A stretch of DNA of 64,000 nt from an uncultured beta proteobacterium (GTDB taxonomy: Bacteria > Pseudomonadota > Gammaproteobacteria > Burkholderiales > Burkholderiaceae_C): positions 60,793 through 124,792 of the forward strand of contig CAIXNB010000033.1 of assembly GCA_903920695.1 (NCBI GenBank), in the 5' to 3' direction. The notes beneath the pieces were generated by a model, which saw nothing but the letters and a program-made list of their open reading frames with translations, made no database searches and was not told the origin of the DNA. Shown here piece after piece: positions 28,607 through 37,792 of this stretch. Position numbers and translations under genes: made by a program. Position 1 is the first letter of the stretch; the number at the start of each line of letters is the position of its first letter.

Positions 28607-29493
28607 ACCGCTTCTCCCTGGCGCTTGTCAGGTGCTGCCGCGGCCAGCCGCCGGGCTCGCCGGTGGCGCCAGTTCAGCAGCAGCGTATCCAGAATGCCTT
28701 GTGGCCAGTAGACGATCACCAGAATCATCAGGAAGCCGTAGACAAACTTGCGGTAGTCGGCCAGGGGCCGGGCAATTTCGGGCAGCAGGGTCAGCACCAG
28801 TGCGCCGGCCAGCGGGCCGAGAATTGAATTGCGCCCACCAAGCACGACAAAAGTCAGCACACTCACCAGCAGCGGAAAGCCAAAGTCTTCGGGCACCAGC
28901 GAGTAGTTGTGCAAAGCCATCAGGCCGCCTGCAATGCCGGCGACAAAACCGGACAGCAGAAAAGCCAGGCGCTGATAGTAGGCAACCGACATCCCTAAGG
29001 ACAGGGCCACGGTTTCGTCCTGGCGGATGGTGTCGAAAGCCATCCCGATACCGGTGCGCGACAGTGCATAAGCCATGAACACCACAAAGCCTGTGACGAC
29101 TGCAATCGTGCCGATGCCGGCCAGATGCGGCACGTTGTTCAGCCCCATGGCGCCGCCGGTGAGTGGCTCGGCATACAGCGCCAGGGACAGGATGATCTGG
29201 ACAAAAGCCAGTGTGGCAATGGCCTGAAACACGCCACGCAACTGCGCCAGGGGAATCGAGAGCAGACCCCCGGCCAGCAGCCCCATGCAGCCCGCCGCCA
29301 GCAACGCAAATTCACCCGGGACGCCGGCCTTCATCACCAGCAGCGCAGCGGTGTAGGCGCCCAGCGACGCCAGACCCGCCGCCGCGAGGGAAAAGACACC
29401 GGCCCGCATCACCAGGTATTGGCTGTAGGCCAGACAGGCGTTGATCAACACCAGTTCGATGAGCGAGAAATAGCCGCTGAGGAAGTCGATCAT
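28603..29493 (-). CDS. livM: Liv-type ABC permease
   Basis: Hydrophobic; 'VLGGRNSILGPLAGALVLTLLPE', LivM-like layout, overlapping neighbours. Confidence 0.93.
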   Translation of the reverse strand: MIDFLSGYFSLIELVLINACLAYSQYLVMRAGVFSLAAAGLASLGAYTAALLVMKAGVPGEFALLAAGCMGLLAGGLLSIPLAQLRGVFQAIATLAFVQIILSLALYAEPLTGGAMGLNNVPHLAGIGTIAVVTGFVVFMAYALSRTGIGMAFDTIRQDETVALSLGMSVAYYQRLAFLLSGFVAGIAGGLMALHNYSLVPEDFGFPLLVSVLTFVVLGGRNSILGPLAGALVLTLLPEIARPLADYRKFVYGFLMILVIVYWPQGILDTLLLNWRHRRARRLAAAAPDKRQGEAV

Positions 29494-30383
29494 GCGCGCA
29501 CCACCCGCGCTTCGTTTTGGTGTGTGCCAAAGAAACCACCGGGACGCAGCAGCAGAATCACAAACAGCAGGCTGTAGATGATGGCGTCGCTCAGGGCTGA
29601 GGACAGATAGGCGACGGTCAGGGTCTGGATCAGACCGAACAACAGGCCGGCCACGACCGCCCCGCCGACGCTGCCCAGACCGCCCAGAACCACCACGACA
29701 AATGCCTTCAGCAGATAAGGCTCACCCATCAGAAAATGCACCGAATTGAAGGCCAGGCCGATGATCACGCCAGCCGCACCGGCCAGGGCGCCGGAGATGA
29801 AAAACACCTGGAAGTAGACCGCTGTCGGATTGACACCCAACAGGCTCGCCGTGCGCTCGGAAATGGCAACGGCGCGGATCTGCCGGCCAAAGCTGGTGGC
29901 CAGCAGGTAGTAAAACAACAGCAGCACCAGGGCCGTCACCACCGCAACGATGACCAGTTGCAGCAGCGACACGCGCAGACCCAGGAATTCATAGAAGACC
30001 ACCGGGAAGGTGCCAAAGGGAAAGCGCATGGTTTGCGTCTTGGTCACAACCTGCCCTGCGCTCATCAGAACCTGGGCAATGCCCAGACTGGAAATGATCG
30101 CTGCGAATTCATTGGCGCCGCGCTGGCGCAAAGGCCGCAGCGCCACCCAGTCCACCAGCACGCCGGCCAGACCGCCACCGAGAATTGCAAACAGAAAGGC
30201 CAAGGCCAGCGGCAACTCCGCAACGGTAACGCTGTAAAGACCCACCAATGCACCCACCATGAAGACCGCGCCGTGCGCAAGATTGAGCACGTGCAGGACG
30301 CCGAATGTCAAGGTGAAGCCCAGTGCGAAAAGCACATAGGTGCTGCCCATGACGAGGCCGTTGATGAGTTGTTGCAATAACAT
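29490..30383 (-). CDS. livH: Liv-type ABC permease
   Basis: 'LLQQLINGLVMGSTYVLFALGFTLTFGVLHVLNLAHGAVFMVGALVG'; first gene of the transporter block. Confidence 0.95.
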   Translation of the reverse strand: MLLQQLINGLVMGSTYVLFALGFTLTFGVLHVLNLAHGAVFMVGALVGLYSVTVAELPLALAFLFAILGGGLAGVLVDWVALRPLRQRGANEFAAIISSLGIAQVLMSAGQVVTKTQTMRFPFGTFPVVFYEFLGLRVSLLQLVIVAVVTALVLLLFYYLLATSFGRQIRAVAISERTASLLGVNPTAVYFQVFFISGALAGAAGVIIGLAFNSVHFLMGEPYLLKAFVVVVLGGLGSVGGAVVAGLLFGLIQTLTVAYLSSALSDAIIYSLLFVILLLRPGGFFGTHQNEARVVRA

Positions 30384-30605
30384 CGGATTGATGCGAAAAC
30401 GAAAAGCGCTCGTTGATGTGTGACGAAGAAATTATAGGTTTTGAATCCGGGGCCCAATCAGATCGTTTCCGTATATCGATATGAAATAAACGTCGAGTCC
30501 GTGATTGCCGATAGCCAAAAATGACCTTAAGATCAAGCCGCTTTCGATGTTTGATTGCAGGCGTTTACCTGCTCTGGCCCATTCATTAATGACACCTGAA
30601 ACACC

Positions 30606-31589
30606 ATGTCGCTACCCTCATCCAAACTCCACCAGGACGCTCTTGTCATTGACGGCCTGATCGTCTCGCGCTGGAGCCGGGACATCTTCGAAGCCATGCA
30701 CCGCGGCGGACTCAGCGCCGCCAATTGCACCTGCAGTATTTGGGAAGGTTTCGAAGCCTCTTTTGCACAACTGGCGCAATGGAAGCGCTGGCTGCGCGAG
30801 AACGATGACCTGCTGTTGCAGGTGTACGGCGTGGACGATATTGCCCGCGCCAAAAGCGAGGGTCGCGTCGGCGTGATTCTGGGCTGGCAGAACTCTGCCG
30901 GCTTTGGTGAGCGTCTCGACAATGTTCCCCTGTTTCACGAGCTCGGGCTGCGCGTGGTTCAAATCACCTACCACACGGCCAACGCCGCTGGCAGTGGTTG
31001 CCTTGAAAGCCGCGATGGCGGCCTCACCGATTTTGGTCACGATCTGGTGGCCGAACTCAACCGCGTCGGCATCCTGATTGACCTGAGCCACGTCGGCTCG
31101 CGAACCGCCGAGGAAACCATCCGCGCATCGAAGCGCCCGGTGGTCTACACACACTGCGCGCCCAAGGCCTTGAAAGACCACCCGCGCAACAAGACCGACG
31201 CGGAATTGCGCTTCATCGCGGAGCACGGCGGCCTGGTCGGGGTTACCATGTTTCCGCCCTTCATGCCGCGCGGCAATGACTCCACCCTGAACGACTACCT
31301 CGATGCGATCGAACACGTGATTGGGCTCTGCGGCGAAGAACATGTGGCAATCGGAACCGACTTCACACAAGGCGTCGATGCCGCCGGCATCCAGTATTTC
31401 ACGCACGACAAGGGCAACGGCCGCGAACTTCTGAAAGTGGGGCAAGTCATCAACCCGCCGGGGCTCAGCCGCATCGACGAATTTCCGAATCTGACCGCCG
31501 CCATGCAAGCACGCCACTGGTCAGAGAGCCGCATCCGGCGCGTGCTGGGCGAAAACTGGGTGCGCCTGTTCGGCGCAGTGTGGCTATGA
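30606..31589 (+). CDS. M19-family (membrane/renal) dipeptidase
   Basis: 'DALVIDGLIVSRW', 'GVILGWQNSAGF', 'GIDLSHVG'-type block ILIDLSHVGSRTAEETIRASKRPVVYTHCAPKAL, 'HVAIGTDFTQG'. Confidence 0.9.
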   Translation: MSLPSSKLHQDALVIDGLIVSRWSRDIFEAMHRGGLSAANCTCSIWEGFEASFAQLAQWKRWLRENDDLLLQVYGVDDIARAKSEGRVGVILGWQNSAGFGERLDNVPLFHELGLRVVQITYHTANAAGSGCLESRDGGLTDFGHDLVAELNRVGILIDLSHVGSRTAEETIRASKRPVVYTHCAPKALKDHPRNKTDAELRFIAEHGGLVGVTMFPPFMPRGNDSTLNDYLDAIEHVIGLCGEEHVAIGTDFTQGVDAAGIQYFTHDKGNGRELLKVGQVINPPGLSRIDEFPNLTAAMQARHWSESRIRRVLGENWVRLFGAVWL

Positions 31590-32014
31590 ACCAGCAGGAA
31601 GCGGTCGTCTTCTTTTCGCGCAGCGTGCCGCAGAGCTTCATCGCCGACACGCCGCTGCCCGAGCGTCCCGTCGTAGAGCAGATGCTGGCAGATTCGCGCG
31701 TCTTTTTCGAGCGCTGCGCTCAATACCAGGTGGTGGCGGAAATCGTCGAGAGCCATCGCTGCATGTCAGGACTCAAAGTCGGCGATCGCTACGTCATCCA
31801 GGGCGCCCATCTTGACCCGAAACAAACCACTGGGCCCTACTGCATTTTTTTCATCAGCATGCTGGTCCAGCGCGTCAGCGTCGCCTTTGACCGCTTTGGC
31901 CGTGACGAAGCTTTCCCGCTGACGCTTGCGGGCGCGCAGTGCACCGATCCGGGCCCGGTGGCCGGAGGCTTTGGCGGTGTCAAGGCGCGCCTCTGGATCG
32001 AGCCGCTGCCATAG
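31586..32014 (+). CDS. Small TIGR04076-like protein of unknown function
   Basis: 'EIVESHRCMSGLKVGDRYVIQGAHLDP...GPYCIFFISMLVQRVSVAFDRFGRDEAFP' resembles the KVGD...C...P layout of that family; overlaps dipeptidase stop. Confidence 0.5.
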   Translation: MNQQEAVVFFSRSVPQSFIADTPLPERPVVEQMLADSRVFFERCAQYQVVAEIVESHRCMSGLKVGDRYVIQGAHLDPKQTTGPYCIFFISMLVQRVSVAFDRFGRDEAFPLTLAGAQCTDPGPVAGGFGGVKARLWIEPLP

Positions 32015-32036
32015 GGCGGCAACGGTGATACACAAC

Positions 32037-32741
32037 TCACGCGTAATAGCGGCTGCGCATGCGTTGGCAGTAGTGTTCCAGTTGCGGGTACTGGTTGGCA
32101 TGCAGCTTCAGTTCGGACGCCAACGGCGCCAAAAGGAGGTTGGCCAGAAAGGCATAGGCGCTTGCGTCCAGCGAGCACGGCTGCGCGCCCATGAAGTAGG
32201 GCTTGTCGGCCAGAAAGTCGGCCAGTGCGCCGATGTCTCGCCGGCCGATGGTGAGGATCTCTTCGCGGCTGTGGCGCCCCATGCCCTGGCCGCGTAATTC
32301 CTTGATGATGCCGCGCCGGGCCAGCGGCGGCAGCAGCCATTTCAGCGGCACCGGCAAGGTGCCGAAAAAACCGGAGCGGGTCAGCTCCCAGCCCTGCGGC
32401 TCGACCCAGCGCGTGTAGACCACGGCCCAGTACAGGTCTTCCTCCAGCAAGCGCTGAAAGGCCAGCGCTACGGCCCGTTGATCGGCGTCAAGCCAGGCAT
32501 CGAGCGGGTCGCCGTAACTCGTCTTCAGGTAGTCGATGATGAAGCTGCTGTCGGTGACGATCCTGCCCTGGTCTTCGATGTAGGGCATCTTGCCCTTGGG
32601 CGCGTTCTGCAGCTGGCGCAGCGTGGCCGGCGGTATCTCGAACGGCAGAGCGGCCATGCGCAGATAGGTTTCCAGCTTCATGCAAAACGGGCTGGCATTG
32701 GGCAGGCCGAAGGCCGGCGCGAATTGAAACAGTTTGATCAT
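32037..32741 (-). CDS. Glutathione S-transferase-like protein (thioredoxin-like N-domain + GST C-domain)
   Basis: 'IKLFQFAPAFGLPNASPFCMKLETYLRMAALPFEIPPATLRQLQNAPKGKMPYIEDQGRIVTDSSFIIDYLK'. Confidence 0.85.
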   Translation of the reverse strand: MIKLFQFAPAFGLPNASPFCMKLETYLRMAALPFEIPPATLRQLQNAPKGKMPYIEDQGRIVTDSSFIIDYLKTSYGDPLDAWLDADQRAVALAFQRLLEEDLYWAVVYTRWVEPQGWELTRSGFFGTLPVPLKWLLPPLARRGIIKELRGQGMGRHSREEILTIGRRDIGALADFLADKPYFMGAQPCSLDASAYAFLANLLLAPLASELKLHANQYPQLEHYCQRMRSRYYA

Positions 32742-33562
32742 GGCGAGGGATAGGCGGAGATACCGAAATCCTGCTCGATGGTGACGGCCGGGTAGTGAAA
32801 CTGCACCGGACCGTCCGGGCGTTCATTGACGTACTGGAACACCAGCGGATTGGCGCTGGCGCGGACCTCTTGCACCGTGCCCTGGAACGCTAGCTTGCCG
32901 TTGTCGAGAATGATCACATGATCGGCAATCTCAAGCGTTTGCTTGATCTCATGCGAAACGAAGATACTGGTCAGCCCCATGGCGTCGTTGAGCGCGCGAA
33001 TCAGGTTCGCCGCGACGCGCAGCGAAATCGGATCCAGACCCGAAAACGGCTCGTCGTACATCACCAGGTCCGGGTCGAGCGCGATGGCGCGCGCGATGCC
33101 GATGCGCTTGGCCATGCCGCCCGAGACTTCGCTGGGCATGAGCTCACGCGCGTTGCGCAGACCGACCGCGTTGAGTTTCATCAGCACGATGTCGCGGATC
33201 AGCGCATCGGGCAGATCGGTATGTTCACGCAAAGGGAAGGCGACGTTCTCGAACACGCTCATGTCGGCAAACAGGGCGCCAAACTGGAACAGCATGCCCA
33301 TGCGCCGGCGCACTGCATAGATTTGCTGCTGGCCCATCGCTGTGATGTCCTGCCCATCAAACAGCATCTGCCCCGACCAAGCGCGGCTCTGGCCGCCCAT
33401 CAGCCGCAGCGTCGTCGTCTTGCCGCCGCCCATTGGACCGATCAATGCAGTGACCTTACCGCGCGGTATGCACAGCGAAACGTCTTCCAGCACGGCGCGA
33501 TCGGTGTAGCCGAACGTCAGATTGCGAAATTCAACAAGGGATGGGGTGGAGGTAGGTGGCAT
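32738..33562 (-). CDS. MlaF-like ABC transporter ATPase
   Basis: GPMGGGKTTTLRLMGG, SGGMAKRIGIARAIALDPDLVMYDEPFSGLDPISLRVAANLIRALNDAMGLTSIFVSHE; no MlaE/D/C homologue adjacent. Confidence 0.87.
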   Translation of the reverse strand: MPPTSTPSLVEFRNLTFGYTDRAVLEDVSLCIPRGKVTALIGPMGGGKTTTLRLMGGQSRAWSGQMLFDGQDITAMGQQQIYAVRRRMGMLFQFGALFADMSVFENVAFPLREHTDLPDALIRDIVLMKLNAVGLRNARELMPSEVSGGMAKRIGIARAIALDPDLVMYDEPFSGLDPISLRVAANLIRALNDAMGLTSIFVSHEIKQTLEIADHVIILDNGKLAFQGTVQEVRASANPLVFQYVNERPDGPVQFHYPAVTIEQDFGISAYPSP

Positions 33563-33593
33563 AGATAGTCAAACCAGACAAAGCCGGGCACGC

Positions 33594-33626
33594 AAATGAT
33601 AGAGGATTCGGAACCGGAAGTCGCGT
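33594..33626 (+). repeat. 33-bp direct repeat, left copy (flanks serine hydrolase gene)
   Basis: aaatgatagaggattcggaaccggaagtcgcgt; two mismatches to 35221-35253. Confidence 0.9.
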
Positions 33627-33650
33627 CAGCAGCATGGGCCGACAAACAAC

Positions 33651-35171
33651 TCAGTTTTTGGAACTGCCGACCAGGTGGTTGCGAAACCCGCGGTTGTCCT
33701 TGACATCGACGACCACTTCATCACCGTCAAATGTCAGGATCGACGTTGTCACGATCCCTTCCGACAGTGCGTGTGAAACGAGCTCGAAACTGGTTTCATC
33801 GAGCCAGCGCCCCTTCACCGCCACGAGCTGATCGCCACTGTTCTCATTGGTGCGAAAGAAACCATCGAGACCGAGCGCTGCGCTGATGCGCAAGTCAGGC
33901 AGGCCACGAAGGCTGCCGTCAAGCACCAACTCGTAACTCGGCTTGGAAGAAACCAGATCGAGCACGAACGACTTCATCCCGAACGCATTGCTTTGAAACC
34001 GGTAGGCCTTGCCGCTCAGCGTGCGGGCCAGCGCTGAAGCGGGGCCAACGGCCGATGGCTTTTCGGTCGCCGCGTCTTTAATGCGCCCAGCCAGCCGGGT
34101 GCTGGCGTCAGAGTCGGACGGCAGACTGGTTTCGGACTTTACGGCCCCGTTGATCCGATCAATCAGCGCCGGTATCGAATAGTGCATCTTCCCGGTGACA
34201 ACCGCCACCACGTCGGCATCGGGCAAGACGATGATCAACTGGCGCAGGTAACCGACCGCCATGTAGACGTGTTTCTCTGGAATGGTCCACCAGCCGACTG
34301 CATAGTGAAAACTGGGGGACGTGCCGAGTTGCATGTCCACGCGGGCCTGGTAAACCCGCTCGACCCAAGTCGGATCGAGGATTTGCTGTTCCGCCCAGCG
34401 GCCCTTGTGCAGGTAGAGATAGCCGATCTTCGCCATGTCGCGCGGATGCATGAAGAGGCCGTAGCCCCCGATCGGGATGCCTTGCGGGTCAGCCTGCCAG
34501 GTCACATCCGTGATGCCCAGCGGCGTGAACAGCTTTTGCTTGGCGTAGTCCAGCGTATTGCGCTGGGTCTGCTTCGTGAGAATGGCCGATAGCAAATGCC
34601 AGCTGCCGCTGTTGTAGTTGAAAGCAAGCCCCGGCGCTTGCGCCATCGGGCGATCCAGCACGAATCCGACCCAGTCACGACTGCGCGTCATCTGCGGCAT
34701 CGTTTCGGAGACATTGTTCAGTGGCTCGCGCCAGTCCAGACCCGAGATTAAATCCAACAGGCCGCCCAGCGTCATGGCCTTCTTGTTCGCATCGACGTTG
34801 GCAATCCGGCGTTCAGGAAAAAGGTCGAGCACGGGCTGCTCAAGCGGACCGAGCGCCCCGTCTTTGAAGGCGATGCCGGCCAGCGTGCCGACGATGGCCT
34901 TGGTTGCCGAGTTCACGACATGCTTGATGCCCGGTCGAAACGGCGCGTAGTGCGCTTCCACGACCATTTGCCCGTGACGAATAACCAGCAGGCTGTCCAT
35001 GGCATTGGCCGAGCCGAATTCGACCAGATCAGCCAGCGCGCCCGACGACATGCCCTGCTCCTCGGGCGTTGACACAGACCAACCGGCGGTCGGCGCGGCC
35101 GCCGCATCAAGCTGCAGCAAGAGACCGAAAACAATGCATGTGATGGCAGTTAGCCGTTCTTGGAATGGCAT
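33651..35171 (-). CDS. Serine hydrolase, class C beta-lactamase family
   Basis: Signal peptide; 'VVNSATKAIVGTLAGIAF' (SxxK), 'YNSGSWHLLSAILTK' (YxS/N), 'HYAVGWWTIP'; start at MPFQERL. Confidence 0.85.
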   Translation of the reverse strand: MPFQERLTAITCIVFGLLLQLDAAAAPTAGWSVSTPEEQGMSSGALADLVEFGSANAMDSLLVIRHGQMVVEAHYAPFRPGIKHVVNSATKAIVGTLAGIAFKDGALGPLEQPVLDLFPERRIANVDANKKAMTLGGLLDLISGLDWREPLNNVSETMPQMTRSRDWVGFVLDRPMAQAPGLAFNYNSGSWHLLSAILTKQTQRNTLDYAKQKLFTPLGITDVTWQADPQGIPIGGYGLFMHPRDMAKIGYLYLHKGRWAEQQILDPTWVERVYQARVDMQLGTSPSFHYAVGWWTIPEKHVYMAVGYLRQLIIVLPDADVVAVVTGKMHYSIPALIDRINGAVKSETSLPSDSDASTRLAGRIKDAATEKPSAVGPASALARTLSGKAYRFQSNAFGMKSFVLDLVSSKPSYELVLDGSLRGLPDLRISAALGLDGFFRTNENSGDQLVAVKGRWLDETSFELVSHALSEGIVTTSILTFDGDEVVVDVKDNRGFRNHLVGSSKN

Positions 35172-35220
35172 GGCGCTCCCCTGAAAGCCGAACCGGCGCA
35201 AGCGGGCCGGCCGGGCCGAC

Positions 35221-35253
35221 AAATGATAGAGGATTCAGAACCGGACGTCGCGT
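35221..35253 (+). repeat. 33-bp direct repeat, right copy
   Basis: aaatgatagaggattcagaaccggacgtcgcgt. Confidence 0.9.
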
Positions 35254-35286
35254 AGTTTGAGACCCAGCTTGACTACACTGCCCCAG

Positions 35287-36060
35287 ATGAGCCAAACCCC
35301 TCAAGCGCGTCCTGCGCGGGACCAACTTGCTTCGTATTTCTGGAGTGGCGATGCCATTCGCAGCCGAAGTGTGAGTGATGTCGTGCTGTCGGGATTGCTC
35401 GATGTACCGGCGCCATCGGCACGGTTGACGGCGGATTGGCAACGAGAGACGGCCTTGCGCCTGCGCCTGGAACCGGGCGACGTTGAGGTCTTGTCCTTGG
35501 CACGCGCGCGAACACGCTGGCCGGACTATCGGCACTGCGTGCAGGCGGTAGCCGATTGGACGCGCCAGCGCGGTCTGGGTGATCTGCTCGCCGCATCCGA
35601 GCTGGCCCTCATGGCCTGTCGCGGCGCGCGCTACCACCATGACGGCGCCTACTACGGCGGCGCGTCCTTTTGCAATCTCTTTCTGAGCGAAGACCGTGGG
35701 TTGGACCTGCATTTCCCCGCTGCCGAGCTGCGAATTGCGCTGACCCGTGGGACTATCGTGGTATTCGACACCGGTCAGCCACACGCCGTCATTGATCGCC
35801 GCAGCAGCGGCTTTGCGCTGGCCGACTTCCCGCCGGAGCAGGATCGCACACAGATATTCCTGAGCTGGGAGCTGCCGATTGAGAACGCCGATCTCGCCCA
35901 GGCGCTCGGGATCAGTTTCGACATCGATCCGTCAACCGCTTTGCAACTTACCGAAGAGCAGGTCTGGGTGAACGGCGCGCCGGCCCGCTTGTGCCCCGAT
36001 TCCGGCCGCTGGTGTCAGACCGTCGTGGGCAACGAGGACGCATCCAGCGCAGCGACGTAG
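35287..36060 (+). CDS. Hypothetical protein, possible 2OG-Fe(II) oxygenase-like fold
   Basis: 'RYHHDGAYYGGASFCNLFLSEDRGLDLHFPAAELRIALTRGTIVVFDTGQPHAV' has an HxD...H-like layout. Confidence 0.5.
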   Translation: MSQTPQARPARDQLASYFWSGDAIRSRSVSDVVLSGLLDVPAPSARLTADWQRETALRLRLEPGDVEVLSLARARTRWPDYRHCVQAVADWTRQRGLGDLLAASELALMACRGARYHHDGAYYGGASFCNLFLSEDRGLDLHFPAAELRIALTRGTIVVFDTGQPHAVIDRRSSGFALADFPPEQDRTQIFLSWELPIENADLAQALGISFDIDPSTALQLTEEQVWVNGAPARLCPDSGRWCQTVVGNEDASSAAT

Positions 36061-37733
36061 CCAAACGTGATGGCTGGGCCGAGCGTGATGCCGGGGCCAG
36101 GATAAGCGCCGTTCATGACCGAGGCCATATCGTTGCCGCAGGCATAGAGACCGGGAATGACGGAGCCATCCTGCGACAGCACGCGCGCCTTGGCATCGGT
36201 TACCAAGCCCGCTGCCATCCCCAGATCCGAAGGGTAGACGGCAACGGCGTAGAAGGGGCCGTTCTCGATGGGCGCCACGCAGGGATTGGGTAGATTTTCG
36301 GCATCACCGAGATGGCGCTGGTAGGCGTCACCGCCGCGACCAAACGCAGGATCTGCGCCTTGGCGCGCACTGTCATTGAAGACGCGGACGGTTTCTGTCA
36401 GGCTCGCACTCGGCAGGCCCAGGGCATCAGAGAGCCTCGCCAGCGTCGATGATTGTTTCAAGTAGCCACTCGCCACATCGGATGCGACCGACATGGAAAA
36501 AGGCTTGACGCGACCGAGGCCATACTTCCAGATAAAGCGTTTGTCACAGATCAGAAAGGCCGGCACCGCTGCACTACCGGATAGCAACTGCGCCTTGACG
36601 AACTCGTGATACGACACCGCCTCGTTGGCAAAGCGCCGTCCGCTGCCATCGACGGCAATCAGCCCCGGTTTGCTGCGGTCGGTCACCGTATGCGGAAAGA
36701 TACCTTGCGAACCGTCGGCTCGGATGAAGGTCGAGCTTGGAACCCAGAATGCGCCGTTTTCGGTCGGCGCACTGAGCTGCGCGCCAATGCCGCTGGCCAG
36801 TGTTGCACCGTTGCGTGCCACGCCGCAATCGACGGTGGCGGTCAAGATGCCGGCCAGCAACGGAACGTAGCGCGTGCGCAGCTTGCCATCGTGCGACAGG
36901 CCGCCGGTGGCGAGAATCACCGCCTTCTTCGCGCGCAACTCACGGGTGACGCCGGCACAGAAAACCGTGACGCCGCAGACCCGTCCCTCTTCCTCAATCA
37001 GGTTGAGAACGGAAGTTTCGGTTCGCAGTTCCACGCCGAGGTCGAGCGCCGATTTCAGCAACCGTGCGGCCAGCGCATTGCCCAGATAAAGCGTCGTTCC
37101 GCGCCGGTGGCCGAGTCGCTGCAGGCCGTAGCGCAGCAGCAACCCGGCGACGTAAAAGGCCGAGCGCAAGGAGCGACCGACGCGCCGCAAATGCGGCATG
37201 TCTTCGCGACTGATCATCATGCCGCCAAAGAGCATGAATTCCGGTAGCGGGTCGCGCAGCAGCGCGAAGGCGCGACCGAGTTCACGCGCGTCGAACGGCT
37301 CGGGCTCCAGAACGCGGCCACCCAAGGTGGCACCGGGCAGATCGGGATAGTAGTCGGGGTACTTCTTGACCGGCCGCAAGCGCAGCGAGGTTTTGGCTTC
37401 CAGATAGCGCACGGCTTTGGGGCCCTGCGCGAGGAAGACCTCGAGCCGGTCATCGTCTGCCGGAGGAGCGGTCGCGCGCAAATAGTCTCGTGCCGCGTCC
37501 AGCGTGTCGCCGATACCGGCAGCGGCCATTTTGTCGTTGGCTGGAATCCAGACCATGCCGCCAGAGATGGCGGTGGTGCCGCCGATGGTCGATGCCTGTT
37601 CCAGCAGCAGCACCGATTGATGTTCGGCCGCAGCGACACAGGCGGCGGTCAATCCGGCGGCGCCGCCGCCAATCACGATGACGTCATAGCTGGCGTGGCT
37701 TGTCGGTTTCAAATGGTCAGGTTGTGCGAGCAT
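36015..37733 (-). CDS. FAD-binding dehydrogenase (KstD/fumarate reductase-like)
   Basis: 'YDVIVIGGGAAGLTAACVAAAEHQSVLLLEQASTIGGTTAISGGMVWIPAN'; C-terminal 'YACGNDMASVMNGAYPGPGITLGPAITFGY'. Confidence 0.9.
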   Translation of the reverse strand: MLAQPDHLKPTSHASYDVIVIGGGAAGLTAACVAAAEHQSVLLLEQASTIGGTTAISGGMVWIPANDKMAAAGIGDTLDAARDYLRATAPPADDDRLEVFLAQGPKAVRYLEAKTSLRLRPVKKYPDYYPDLPGATLGGRVLEPEPFDARELGRAFALLRDPLPEFMLFGGMMISREDMPHLRRVGRSLRSAFYVAGLLLRYGLQRLGHRRGTTLYLGNALAARLLKSALDLGVELRTETSVLNLIEEEGRVCGVTVFCAGVTRELRAKKAVILATGGLSHDGKLRTRYVPLLAGILTATVDCGVARNGATLASGIGAQLSAPTENGAFWVPSSTFIRADGSQGIFPHTVTDRSKPGLIAVDGSGRRFANEAVSYHEFVKAQLLSGSAAVPAFLICDKRFIWKYGLGRVKPFSMSVASDVASGYLKQSSTLARLSDALGLPSASLTETVRVFNDSARQGADPAFGRGGDAYQRHLGDAENLPNPCVAPIENGPFYAVAVYPSDLGMAAGLVTDAKARVLSQDGSVIPGLYACGNDMASVMNGAYPGPGITLGPAITFGYVAALDASSLPTTV

Positions 37734-37792
37734 AGGTGCGATCTACGGATTCAAACGGAAGGTGATGGCTTGTCACGATTGACGCATCACCG

